Assembly: GCA_964437335.1 (NCBI GenBank)
Contig: CAYTGL010000016.1
Span: 1-64,000, forward strand
Direction of reading: 5' to 3'
Length of the DNA: 64,000 nt
Source of the DNA: JAITWN01 sp964437335
Lineage (GTDB): Bacteria > Pseudomonadota > Gammaproteobacteria > SZUA-140
The position numbers and the translations under genes are program-made. The notes beneath the pieces are model-generated. The model was not told the origin of the DNA. It did not search any database and was given only the letters and a program-made list of their open reading frames with translations. Below, piece after piece: positions 7,391-15,227 of this stretch (positions are counted from its first letter, which is position 1; each line of letters begins with the position of its first letter).

Positions 7391-9547
7391 ATGGAGCAGC
7401 AAGCACACCTGCGCGTCGTTTCCCCCACGGTATCCGATATCCCGCTGCAGACCGCCTCCCAGGACATCTGGGACAAGAAATACCGATTGAAGACCAAAGA
7501 CGGGCGGGCGCTCGACCAGACCATCGATGACACCTACAAGCGGATCGCGCGGGCGCTGTCGGAAGTCGAGGAGACGCAGGAAAAGCGCGAGACCTGGTAT
7601 GAGCAGTTCCTGTGGGCGCTGCGCCACGGCGCGATCCCGGCGGGACGCATCGTCTCGAACGCCGGTGCGCTCGAGCACAAGCCGGCGACGTCGACGATCA
7701 ACTGTACGGTGTCCGGCTCGATAGAGGACTCGATGGACGGGATCCTGCGGCGGGTGCACGAAGCGGGACTTACCTTGAAGTGTGGATGTGGCATCGGCTA
7801 TGACTTCTCGACACTGCGTCCGCGCGGCGGCTATGTCTCCGGCGCCGGCGCCTATACCTCCGGGCCGCTGTCGTTCATGGATATCTACGACAAGATGTGC
7901 TTCACGGTGTCGTCGGCCGGCGGGCGGCGCGGTGCGCAAATGGGCACCTTCGACATCGGTCATCCGGACGTCGTCGATTTCATTCGCGCGAAGCGCGAGC
8001 ACGGACGGCTGCGCCAGTTCAATCTGTCGCTGCTGATCACCGCGGAGTTCATGGACGCGGTCAGGAACGATCGCCAGTGGCGCCTCGCTTTCCCGCTGCC
8101 GGCGCGCGCGGCCGAGAACGGGGAGGTCGATCTCAAGGATCCCGACAAGATCGTGTGGCGCGAATGGCCGGTCAAGCAGGGCTATATCGTCAACGACACC
8201 GGTCTCGTCGCGTGCAAGGTCGAGCGCACGATCAAGGCGCGCCGCCTGTGGGATCTGATCATGACCTCGACTTATGACTATGCCGAACCGGGCTTCATCC
8301 TGATCGACAACGTCAACGAGATGAACAACAACTGGTTCTGCGAGAACATCCGCGCGACGAATCCTTGCGGTGAACAGCCCTTGCCGCCCTACGGCTCCTG
8401 TCTGCTCGGCTCGATCAACCTGACCAAGTTCGTGCGCGATCCGTTCACCGACAAGGCGCGCTTCGACTGGGACGAGTACCGCGAGGCCGTCGCGATCTTC
8501 ACCCGCATGCTCGACAACGTCGTCGAGATCAACGGCCTGCCGTTGCCGCAGCAGCGCGAGGAGATCATAAGCAAGCGCCGGCACGGCATGGGTTATCTCG
8601 GCCTCGGCTCGACGCTCGCGATGCTGCGCATGAAATACGGCGCGCCTGATTCGCTCGAGTTCACCGAGCGCGTCACGCGCGAGATGGCGCTGGTCGGCTG
8701 GGAGTCCGCGCTCGATCTCGCGCAGGAGAAGGGTCCGGCGCCGATTCTCGAACAGGACTTCACGGTTACCGCCGAGATGCTGCGCAAGCGCCCGGAGATG
8801 GTCAGCGACGGCTACCAGCTCGGCGATTCGATCAAGGGCAAGGTGCTGCACGCGCGCTATAGCCGTTACATGCAGCGCATCGCGGCGATCGCGCCCGAAC
8901 TCGTGAACCTGCTCGCCGAAGTCGGCGCGCGCTTCACGCATCACAGCTCGATCGCGCCGACCGGCACGATCTCGCTGTCGCTCGCGAACAATGCCAGTAA
9001 CGGCATCGAGCCGAGCTTTGCCCATCACTATTTCCGCAACGTGATCCGCGAGGGCCGGAAGAGCAAGGAAAAGATTGACGTCTTCTCCTATGAGCTGCTC
9101 GCCTATCGCGAGCGGGTCAACCCCGACGCGATCCCGGGATCGGATCAACCCGGCACGCAACTGCCCGATTACTTCGTCTCGGCCGACGACATCACGCCGA
9201 AGGCGCATGTCGATGTGCAGGCCGCGGCGCAGAAATGGATAGACTCGTCGATCTCGAAGACCGCGAACGTGCCGAGCGACTATGACTTCGAGGATTTCAA
9301 GGGCATTTACCTGTACGCCTATGAACAGGGCCTCAAGGGCTGCACGACCTTCCGCTTCAATCCCGAGGCCTTCCAGGGCGTGCTGGTCAAGGAAAAAGAC
9401 CTCGCGAACACGACCTATCGCTTCCAGCTCGACGATGGCTCCGTCGTCGAGGCCCGGGGCAATGAAGAGATCGAATACGACGGCGAGATGCACACCGCCG
9501 CCAATCTCTACGATGCCTTGAAGGAAGGCTATTACGGCAAGTACTGA
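7391..9547 (+). CDS. nrdJa: B12-dependent (class II) ribonucleotide reductase, catalytic part
   Basis: Reduces ribonucleotides to deoxyribonucleotides using adenosylcobalamin, so needs no oxygen or metal-radical partner. The 718-residue chain has STINCTVSGS with the first redox Cys, the glycine-rich CGCGIGYDFSTLRPRGGY region, and the thiyl-radical site NPCGEQPLPPYGSCLLG (Asn/Cys/Glu triad). It ends before the C-terminal redox tail, which is supplied by the next gene, as in the split NrdJab of Pseudomonas aeruginosa. AAGGAG precedes the ATG by about 12 bases. Control by NrdR is strongly suggested by two upstream boxes. Confidence 0.95.
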   Translation: MEQQAHLRVVSPTVSDIPLQTASQDIWDKKYRLKTKDGRALDQTIDDTYKRIARALSEVEETQEKRETWYEQFLWALRHGAIPAGRIVSNAGALEHKPATSTINCTVSGSIEDSMDGILRRVHEAGLTLKCGCGIGYDFSTLRPRGGYVSGAGAYTSGPLSFMDIYDKMCFTVSSAGGRRGAQMGTFDIGHPDVVDFIRAKREHGRLRQFNLSLLITAEFMDAVRNDRQWRLAFPLPARAAENGEVDLKDPDKIVWREWPVKQGYIVNDTGLVACKVERTIKARRLWDLIMTSTYDYAEPGFILIDNVNEMNNNWFCENIRATNPCGEQPLPPYGSCLLGSINLTKFVRDPFTDKARFDWDEYREAVAIFTRMLDNVVEINGLPLPQQREEIISKRRHGMGYLGLGSTLAMLRMKYGAPDSLEFTERVTREMALVGWESALDLAQEKGPAPILEQDFTVTAEMLRKRPEMVSDGYQLGDSIKGKVLHARYSRYMQRIAAIAPELVNLLAEVGARFTHHSSIAPTGTISLSLANNASNGIEPSFAHHYFRNVIREGRKSKEKIDVFSYELLAYRERVNPDAIPGSDQPGTQLPDYFVSADDITPKAHVDVQAAAQKWIDSSISKTANVPSDYDFEDFKGIYLYAYEQGLKGCTTFRFNPEAFQGVLVKEKDLANTTYRFQLDDGSVVEARGNEEIEYDGEMHTAANLYDALKEGYYGKY

Positions 9548-9567
9548 TCATTCGGAGAACTAAAGTC

Positions 9568-10272
9568 ATGGCCATCAGGATCGACAGCAAGATCGTCAGC
9601 TACGAAGTCGCGAAGGGGGAGGAAGAGGATAATGGCGGCAAGGAAGCCGCCGCTCCCCCTTCGAATATCATCCACATGCACGAGAAGCTCGAGCGGCCGG
9701 ACATGTTGCTCGGCTCGACGTACAAGGTCAAGACGCCGCTGACCGAGCATGCGCTCTACGTGACGATCAACGACTACGTGCTGAATCCCGGCACCGAGCA
9801 CGAGCTGCGCCGGCCCTTCGAGATCTTCATCAATTCGAAGAACATGGATCACTTCCAGTGGATCGTCGCGCTGACGCGCATCGTCTCGGCGGTGTTTCGC
9901 AAGGGCGGCGACGTGACCTTCCTGGTCGAGGAGCTGCGCTCGGTGTTCGATCCGCGCGGCGGCTATTTCAAGAAAGGCGGCAAGTTCATGCCATCGCTGG
10001 TCGCCGAGATCGGCGACGTCATCGAGCATCACCTGCGCTTCATCGGTATGCTCAAGGGAGAACGCCTGGACGTGCACCAGAAGGCATTCGTCGAGGCCAA
10101 GCGGCGCGAGTTCGAACAGGCCGGCGCCGCCCGAACCGAGAGCGGGATCGCCGCCAAAACCACCGCCTTTCCGGAAGGGGCCCAACTCTGCATCAAGTGC
10201 CAGACCCGGGCGATGATCCAGATGGACGGCTGCCTGACCTGCCTGAACTGCGGCGAATCGAAGTGCGGCTGA
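9568..10272 (+). CDS. nrdJb: Class II ribonucleotide reductase, C-terminal (NrdJb) subunit
   Basis: The separated C-terminal part of the B12-dependent reductase, 21 bases after nrdJa and clearly co-transcribed. It contains the TSCPD-like domain (HALYVTINDY, PFEIFINSKN) and a Cys-rich tail, CIKCQTRAMIQMDGCLTC and then CGESKCG, which should re-reduce the active-site disulfide through thioredoxin or glutaredoxin. At 234 residues it matches NrdJb of pseudomonads, where both polypeptides are needed for activity. GGAG lies about 10 bases before the ATG. Confidence 0.92.
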   Translation: MAIRIDSKIVSYEVAKGEEEDNGGKEAAAPPSNIIHMHEKLERPDMLLGSTYKVKTPLTEHALYVTINDYVLNPGTEHELRRPFEIFINSKNMDHFQWIVALTRIVSAVFRKGGDVTFLVEELRSVFDPRGGYFKKGGKFMPSLVAEIGDVIEHHLRFIGMLKGERLDVHQKAFVEAKRREFEQAGAARTESGIAAKTTAFPEGAQLCIKCQTRAMIQMDGCLTCLNCGESKCG

Positions 10273-10319
10273 AACGGCGGTCCGGGCCAGGAAAAATACG
10301 ATGAGCAGAACGCGTTTCG

Positions 10320-10328
10320 TGATATAAT
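10320..10328 (+). promoter_or_regulatory. Extended -10 promoter
   Basis: TGATATAAT is a consensus extended -10 element (TGn plus TATAAT) 45 bases before the small gene at 10373. No good -35 is present, as expected for this class. Confidence 0.55.
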
Positions 10329-10372
10329 TCACACTGTCGGGCAGTCAGGTGTACTCGAGAGAGGAGCCATAT

Positions 10373-10606
10373 ATGTCAGTCAAGCAGAGGCCTGTAGTCG
10401 GCAACTGGTACATGAATCTGAGCGGCCAATTGATCAAGGTGTGGGCGCTCGGATATTCCACCGGCCAGATCCGAAAGGTTGTAATCGAATACCTGAACGG
10501 GAAGCGCAGGATCATCGGGATCGGTGACTGGTGGTCGATGGATCTCGAGGTGCACCTGTACCGGGCGACGCGCCGGCAGCGCAACGGCGAAGAACTGCAT
10601 CGCTGA
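10373..10606 (+). CDS. Small conserved protein of unknown function
   Basis: A 77-residue basic, aromatic-rich soluble protein (MSVKQRPVVGNWYMNLSG...). I do not recognise a named domain; the pattern GNWYxNxxGQLxKVWALGY followed by IEYLNGKRRIIGIGDWW suggests a small beta-sheet fold. The start at 10373 is favoured over an upstream in-frame start because GAGAGGAG lies 8 bases before it and a strong extended -10 promoter lies before that. The stop abuts a 66-base hairpin. It therefore looks like a monocistronic, well-expressed gene. Confidence 0.7.
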   Translation: MSVKQRPVVGNWYMNLSGQLIKVWALGYSTGQIRKVVIEYLNGKRRIIGIGDWWSMDLEVHLYRATRRQRNGEELHR

Positions 10607-10671
10607 ACAAAAACGGGACCAGCCCCCATTTCCCCCGATCAGGGGAAATGGGGGCTGGTCCCGTTTTTGTT
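10606..10671. repeat. Long hairpin, GGGACCAGCCCCC family
   Basis: Thirty-base complementary arms around a CGATCA loop, ending in GTTTTTGTT. The core (GGGACCAGCCCCCATTT) differs from the GGGTCAGACCC elements but has the same design and placement. The T-rich edge suggests it also terminates the small upstream gene. The rest of the gap to 10866 contains nothing I can assign. Confidence 0.88.
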
Positions 10672-10866
10672 TAACCATCATCGGCCTTGTCGGATATTTC
10701 CCGTGCCGTTCTGCTTGATCCACGCGGACAACATCGCCATAATTCGTAAGGTTGTTTATCCCGGCGTATCGTGTGGAGATGGACGGTCGCGGGTCCGGGC
10801 GGTCCTTGGCAACCATGGAAATCCAGCCATTTGATCAATCACATATTCCACCGAAGGAGGGGGATG

Positions 10867-11193
10867 ATGAAAGCACGTTATATGGGACTGGTGGCAGGCG
10901 CTGCGTTGATGTTCGGCGCAGGACAGGCCGCTGCCGACCTCGATCTGGCGAAGGCCTCCGGCTGCCTGGCCTGCCATGCGATCGATGCCAAGGTTGTCGG
11001 TCCCTCGTGGAAGGACGTCAATGCACGCTATGCCGGTGCGGCGGGCGCCCGTGAAACCCTGGTCGAAAAGATCAAGATGGGCGGACGGGGTAACTGGACC
11101 GACGTCACCGGTGGCGTGCCTATGCCGCCTTACTCCCCCCGCGTCTCCGACGATGACATCGCAAAACTCGTCGATTTCGTCCTGAACATGTAA
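10867..11193 (+). CDS. Periplasmic class I cytochrome c (c551/c552 type)
   Basis: Small soluble electron carrier of 108 residues. A signal peptide ends at about AAA|DLDL; CLACH binds haem; VPMPPYSP carries the probable axial Met; the C-terminal helix (SDDDIAKLVDFVLNM) is typical. Two ATGs stand in tandem at 10864 and 10867; AAGGAGG is six bases from the second, so I chose 10867. It may feed electrons to NirK or a terminal oxidase. It converges on the RegA gene across a shared terminator. Confidence 0.9.
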   Translation: MKARYMGLVAGAALMFGAGQAAADLDLAKASGCLACHAIDAKVVGPSWKDVNARYAGAAGARETLVEKIKMGGRGNWTDVTGGVPMPPYSPRVSDDDIAKLVDFVLNM

Positions 11194-11214
11194 TTCCGGC
11201 GGGACATCGCAATA

Positions 11215-11240
11215 AAAAGCCGGCCCTTGCGCCGGCTTTT
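11215..11240. terminator. Bidirectional Rho-independent terminator
   Basis: AAAAGCCGGC, loop CCTTGC, GCCGGCTTTT. A 10-bp stem with A and T edges lies between the convergent cytochrome and RegA genes and can act on both strands. Confidence 0.88.
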
Positions 11241-11264
11241 CTGTTTATACGGTGATCATGACCG

Positions 11265-11792
11265 TCATTGCCAAACCGGACGCTTCTGCAGCTTGCGCTG
11301 CAGCGTGCGGCGATGCATGCCGAGCCGGCGCGCGGTCAAGGAGATATTGCCGTCGCACTCCAGCAGGACTTTCTGGATATGCTCCCATTCGAGCCGGTTC
11401 ACCGACATCGGGCGCAAGGCATGCGGCACTGACACGTCACCTTCATCCCTGTCGAAGGCGCGAACGATGTCATCGATCTCGGCCGGCTTGGTCAGATAAT
11501 GTACCGCACCGAGCTTGACCGCCTCTACCGCGGTCGCGATGCTCGCATACCCGGTCAGCACGACGATGCGGATATCCCGCGACAACGCATTCAGGCGTTC
11601 GACCATGATCAGGCCGGAGGTGTCAGGAAGACAGAGATCGATCAGCGCATAGGCGGGCGGATCGCGTGTCGCGATGGCAAGGCCGGCATCGATATCATGG
11701 GCGACATCGACGTCGAAGCCGCGCTTGCGCAAGGCCTGCGCGAGCACCGAACAAAATACCTCGTCGTCATCAACCAGCAGTAATCTTTCCAT
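11265..11792 (-). CDS. regA: Redox response regulator, RegA/PrrA/ActR family
   Basis: DNA-binding partner of RegB, globally controlling photosynthesis, carbon fixation, respiration and nitrogen genes in proteobacteria. Receiver domain: acidic pocket VDDDE, phospho-Asp52 (IDLCLPD), Thr80 (VLTGYAS) and Lys102 (TKPAE). The C-terminal Fis-type helix-turn-helix, ARRLGMHRRTLQRKLQKR, is the near-invariant RegA recognition motif. At 175 residues the length is right. Its first codons overlap the end of regB by 23 bases, so the pair is translationally coupled. prk at 60.8 kb is a plausible target, by analogy only. Confidence 0.93.
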   Translation of the reverse strand: MERLLLVDDDEVFCSVLAQALRKRGFDVDVAHDIDAGLAIATRDPPAYALIDLCLPDTSGLIMVERLNALSRDIRIVVLTGYASIATAVEAVKLGAVHYLTKPAEIDDIVRAFDRDEGDVSVPHALRPMSVNRLEWEHIQKVLLECDGNISLTARRLGMHRRTLQRKLQKRPVWQ

Positions 11793-13146
11793 CGGCGTTG
11801 CCGGTACCTTCGATCAATGACGCCATCGCACCCGATCGCGGGCGCTCAACCCTCAGGCCCGCGAGCGGGAGCTCGACGCGGGTGCAGGCCCCGCCGCCCT
11901 CGCGATTGAACAGTTGAACCCGGCCGTGCAGGCGCTCGATCACCGAATAAGCGAGATAGAGGCCAAGCCCGAGGCCCTCATCCGGGCGCTTGGTCGAAAA
12001 GACGGTCTTGCCGGCGGCGGACTGCGTTGCCGGCGCCAGGCCCGCGCCGCGATCCCGGACTTCGAAACAGAGTCGTGTCGTATCCCATTCGGCAACGACC
12101 TCGATCTCCTCGCGCGAGGCATCGGCGGCATTGTTCAGGATGCTGGTCAGGGCATGACTCAGGGTCTGCTCGGCGACGATCTCCGGCGCCGGGCCATTCG
12201 CCCCGCCAGCCTCGCCGATACTGACATTGACCATGATGCCGGGACGCAGCTCACGCCATTGGCATAGCAAGTCCTCAAGCCAGTCGTCGAGTCTGCGGCT
12301 GCGACCGGATGCGGCCTGGCTCTGGCCGGCGGACATCGACAGCATCGCGAGCGTTTCCTTGCAGCGCCGGACCTGTTGTTTCAGAATCCTGGCCCTTGCG
12401 GCCAGTTCCGGGTCGATCGCCGCGTATTCCTCCTCGATTTCCCCGGCCAGCAGGCCGATCGTCCCGAGCGGAGTGCCGAGTTCATGGGCCGCGCCGGCCG
12501 CAAGCGTCCCGAGCGCGACGATGCGTTCGTCGCGCAAGGCATGCTCGCGACTTCGGGCCAGCAGGCGGTCGCGCTCGCGCAAGGCCTGGCCCATGCGCGC
12601 GACGAAGGTCGCGATCAGGCCCGCGCTCAGCACGAATCCCGACCACATGCCGAGGATATGGACGTCGAATTCCTGTTCATGGGTATGGGTCGAAAACGGC
12701 AGCGGGATGAAGACGTACAGCAACAGCGTATAGCAAAGCACGGTCAGCAGCGCGATGATCCAGGTATAACGACCCGGCAACAGCGCCGCCGAGATCGTCA
12801 GCGGCAACAGGAACAACAGCGTCAACGGGTTCGTCGAGCCGCCGGTCAGATAGAGCAGCGCGGTCAGGAGGAGGATATCGACGATCAGTTGGCCGAAAAA
12901 CACCGGATCCGGAACCTCCTCTCGGTCCCGGGACCACCACCAGGTCGCCACGCTGATCAGGATCCACGCCGAGACCACCGCTACGATCGGGGCCAGCAAC
13001 AACGAGAGTTCGAGCGAAGACAGCATGAAATACAACGCCGCGAGCCAGCCGGCAATCGCGATACCCCTCAGCAGCAGCAGGCGACGCAGGTTCAGCACTG
13101 CGGTTGTCGAGAAGGTCGTCATGGCAGGGTTCCGGTGCAATTCCAT
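11770..13146 (-). CDS. regB: Redox sensor histidine kinase, RegB/PrrB family
   Basis: Membrane kinase sensing quinone-pool and thiol redox state. About six membrane segments occupy residues 25-185. GGSTNPL (102-108) matches the quinone-binding GGxxNPF motif with Leu for Phe. The H-box AAHELGTPLGTI places His221, and Cys262 in RRCKETLAML corresponds to the redox-active Cys265 of Rhodobacter RegB. The ATPase domain has NILNNAADAS, DRGAGL and GLGLGLYLAYS. The track start at 13146 or Met9 at 13122 are both possible. Co-transcribed with regA. Confidence 0.93.
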   Translation of the reverse strand: MELHRNPAMTTFSTTAVLNLRRLLLLRGIAIAGWLAALYFMLSSLELSLLLAPIVAVVSAWILISVATWWWSRDREEVPDPVFFGQLIVDILLLTALLYLTGGSTNPLTLLFLLPLTISAALLPGRYTWIIALLTVLCYTLLLYVFIPLPFSTHTHEQEFDVHILGMWSGFVLSAGLIATFVARMGQALRERDRLLARSREHALRDERIVALGTLAAGAAHELGTPLGTIGLLAGEIEEEYAAIDPELAARARILKQQVRRCKETLAMLSMSAGQSQAASGRSRRLDDWLEDLLCQWRELRPGIMVNVSIGEAGGANGPAPEIVAEQTLSHALTSILNNAADASREEIEVVAEWDTTRLCFEVRDRGAGLAPATQSAAGKTVFSTKRPDEGLGLGLYLAYSVIERLHGRVQLFNREGGGACTRVELPLAGLRVERPRSGAMASLIEGTGNADGKITAG

Positions 13147-13257
13147 ATCCTACCCCGGATTCTGCCTCGGTGCGGTCGTGCGCGAACTGTGACAAATCGC
13201 CGCGGGGAGGGAAACACACTGTTTCCGGAATTGGACTAATTCAATAATGATAATTAT

Positions 13258-13286
13258 TTGCATTTAAGAGATGATCCGGATACACT
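13258..13286 (+). promoter_or_regulatory. Promoter of candidate small RNA
   Basis: TTGCAT, exactly 17 bases, then TACACT. It points rightwards into sequence with no coding potential that ends in a strong terminator 94 bases later. Confidence 0.55.
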
Positions 13287-13291
13287 CAGTA

Positions 13292-13380
13292 CCGAGTGCA
13301 AGCACTCACCCCCTAACACGCGTTTCCCCCCCTCCTTATAACGCGTGATTCCCGGGAGCGCATAGCGCTCCCGTTTTTTT
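13292..13380 (+). ncRNA. Candidate small RNA with C-rich loop
   Basis: About 88 nucleotides between a plausible promoter and a perfect terminator, on the strand opposite to both flanking genes. Three hairpins are visible: GAGTG-CAAG-CACTC (13294-13307); CACGCGTT / AACGCGTG (13317-13324 with 13340-13347) displaying the loop TCCCCCCCTCCTTAT; and the terminator. The loop is complementary to Shine-Dalgarno-like GGAGG(G), so it could pair with ribosome sites. Similar C-rich loops are known in 6C-type and alpha-proteobacterial trans-acting RNAs, but I see no homology to a named RNA. No open reading frame explains the terminator. Confidence 0.55.
13353..13380 (+). terminator. Rho-independent terminator of small RNA
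   Basis: CGGGAGCGC, loop ATA, GCGCTCCCG and then seven T. The T tract is on the + strand only, so it ends a rightward transcript; its last T is the first base of the rubredoxin stop codon complement. Confidence 0.85.
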
Positions 13381-13544
13381 TACAGCGCCAGCATTTCGAA
13401 GTCCTGTTTCGCGGCGCCACAATCGGGACAGTGCCAGTCACCCGGCACCTCCTCCCAGCGGGTGCCCGGCGGGATACCATGGTCGGGCATCCCCGCTGCT
13501 TCGTCATAGATGAACCCGCAGATCATGCACATGTACTTTTTCAT
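13380..13544 (-). CDS. rubA: Rubredoxin
   Basis: A 54-residue one-electron carrier with a Cys4 iron site: CMICGFIYDEAAG near the N-terminus and CPDCGAAKQDFEML near the C-terminus. Aromatic core residues (Tyr, Trp-EEVP, DWHCPDCG) are standard. AAGGACAGGAC precedes the ATG at 13544. Partners could be a reductase, an oxygen-scavenging enzyme or haem/chlorophyll-type cyclases; none adjoins. Its own 3' end overlaps the opposing small-RNA terminator. Confidence 0.94.
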   Translation of the reverse strand: MKKYMCMICGFIYDEAAGMPDHGIPPGTRWEEVPGDWHCPDCGAAKQDFEMLAL

Positions 13545-13716
13545 GTCCTGTCCTTCATCGAACGGATAACGCCGGCGCCATGCAACTGATGTGCGAATGA
13601 ATGGCCGGGGTGCGAAGCGAGTCCTGCAATTTATCGTCCGGAATGTATCATAAGCGCGATGCTAGAATGAAGGACGTCGCGGCGTCGGCCGCGTGCCCTG
13701 TTCACGACTGTCAGCC

Positions 13717-14538
13717 ATGCTGTTCATGAATACGCAAATCACCATACCCGTGGTCATCGCCGTCTCGGGACTCGACCCGACCGGCGGCGCCGGCATCCAG
13801 GCCGACATCGAGGCGCTCGCCAGTATGGGTTGCCATACCGCACCGGTCATCACTGCGCTCACGGTGCAGACGACCCGCGGCGCGCTGTCCTGGGAGCCGG
13901 TCGATGCCGGACTGCTGCGTCGCCAGCTCGAGGCGATCCTCGGCGACATGACGATCTCGGCGTGCAAGATCGGAATGCTCGGCAGTCCCGCTATCGTGCG
14001 CGCCGTACATGATGTCATGCGCGGACACCATCAGGTCCCGGTGATACTCGATCCGGTCCTGATGGCCGGCGGCGGCGGTGCGCTGTCCGATCACGGGACA
14101 CGAGAGGCGATACTCGAACTGCTGTTGCCGCTGGCAACGATCATCACGCCAAATACCCGTGAGGCCGCGGCGCTTGCGCCACACGCCGCAGATATCGATG
14201 CGCGCGCACGGGAGCTGTGCGCGCGCGGCGCGGAATATGTCCTCATCACCGGCGCCGACGAACCGACCGGGCCAGTCATCAACCGGCTGTATAATGCAAG
14301 CGGCCTGATCGATACCTGCCGGTGGGAGCGCCTGCCAGGCAGCTATCACGGTTCCGGCTGCACGCTGGCTGCGGCAACGGCGGGCCTGATTGCACAAGGC
14401 ACGGAGCCGCGCGCGGCAATACTCGAGGCGCAGGAATACACCTGGGAGACGCTCCGCCAGGGTTATCGGGTCGGCGCCGGCCAGACCATGCCGAATCGCC
14501 TGTTCTGGGCCCTCTACGACAAGGGAGTTGCGGATTGA
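13717..14538 (+). CDS. thiD: Hydroxymethylpyrimidine/phosphomethylpyrimidine kinase
   Basis: Double phosphorylation of HMP to HMP-PP for thiamine synthesis. Ribokinase fold with VSGLDPTGGAGIQAD at the N-terminus, CKIGMLGS, ILDPVLMAGGGG and the C-terminal anion-hole motif GSYHGSGCTLAAA. No convincing ribosome site separates the possible starts: GTG 13693, ATG 13717 and ATG 13726; I chose 13717. Upstream sequence shows no TPP riboswitch that I can see. First gene of the thiD-thiE-hemL order common in Gammaproteobacteria. Confidence 0.94.
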   Translation: MLFMNTQITIPVVIAVSGLDPTGGAGIQADIEALASMGCHTAPVITALTVQTTRGALSWEPVDAGLLRRQLEAILGDMTISACKIGMLGSPAIVRAVHDVMRGHHQVPVILDPVLMAGGGGALSDHGTREAILELLLPLATIITPNTREAAALAPHAADIDARARELCARGAEYVLITGADEPTGPVINRLYNASGLIDTCRWERLPGSYHGSGCTLAAATAGLIAQGTEPRAAILEAQEYTWETLRQGYRVGAGQTMPNRLFWALYDKGVAD

Positions 14539-15161
14539 AGCCACGGGCGCTTCGCGGCCTGTACGTGATTGCGGACAGCGCGCTGCTGCCACCGGGCACG
14601 CTGATCGGCGCGGTGGAACAGGCGCTGCGCGGCGGCGCATCGGCCGTACAATACCGCGACAAGCAGGCACGCGGTGCCACGCGCGTCACCGAGCTGATCG
14701 AACTGCGCGCACTGTGTCGCCGTGCAGATGCGCCGCTGATCCTCAACGATAATCCTGCGCTGGCGCTCGAGATCGACGCCGACGGCGTGCACCTCGGCAA
14801 AGACGATGCCGCGATAGCAGACGCCCGCGCGCAGCTTGGCCCGACCCTGCTGATCGGCGCATCCTGTTATAATGACCTGTCGCAAGCGCTCGCGGCGCGG
14901 GAGGCGGGTGCTGACTATGTTGCCTTCGGCAGTTTTTTCGCATCACCGACCAAGCCGGACGCGGTCGCCGCGCCGATCGGGCTGTTACGCCGGGCCCGTC
15001 AGGCGCTGGACCTGCCGCTGGTCGCGATCGGCGGCATCACTCCGGAGAACGGGCCTGAACTGCTGGCTGCGGGCGCCGATGCGCTCGCCATTATCAGCGG
15101 TGTGTTCGGACAACCCGACGTGACCGCAGCGGCACGCCGTTATACCCGGCTGTGGGCATAA
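14535..15161 (+). CDS. thiE: Thiamine-phosphate synthase
   Basis: Joins HMP-PP and thiazole phosphate to thiamine phosphate. TIM-barrel signatures: VQYRDKQA, LILNDNPALALEIDADGVHL, GADYVAFGSFFASPTKPDA and VAIGGITPEN. Family members begin within a few residues of LRGLY, and the only suitable start is TTG 14535, whose last two bases are part of the thiD stop (ATTGA); AAGGGAG lies seven bases upstream. The 4-base overlap implies translational coupling with thiD. Gives 208 residues, the normal length. Confidence 0.93.
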   Translation: MKPRALRGLYVIADSALLPPGTLIGAVEQALRGGASAVQYRDKQARGATRVTELIELRALCRRADAPLILNDNPALALEIDADGVHLGKDDAAIADARAQLGPTLLIGASCYNDLSQALAAREAGADYVAFGSFFASPTKPDAVAAPIGLLRRARQALDLPLVAIGGITPENGPELLAAGADALAIISGVFGQPDVTAAARRYTRLWA

Positions 15162-15170
15162 TAGACATCA

Positions 15171-15206
15171 AAAGGGTCAGACCCTATTAATAGGGTCTGA
15201 CCCTTT
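15171..15206. repeat. Perfect palindrome between thiE and hemL
   Basis: AAAGGGTCAGACCC arms around CTATTAATAG, ten bases after the thiE stop. It interrupts an otherwise conserved thiD-thiE-hemL cluster and may attenuate read-through into hemL. Confidence 0.9.
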
Positions 15207-15227
15207 CACACAAACAGGGGAAGCGCG

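Noticed and set aside
7361..9493. Long - strand frame of 710 codons opposite nrdJa
   Set aside because: Shadow of a secure nrdJ gene; no recognisable motifs and composition typical of antisense frames in GC-rich DNA.
10771..10866. Upstream extension of the cytochrome c gene
   Set aside because: Would add a Trp/Pro-rich segment before a good signal peptide; AAGGAGG points to ATG 10867.
13545..13716. TPP riboswitch upstream of thiD
   Set aside because: The conserved CUGAGA and ACCUGA-type boxes are not visible.
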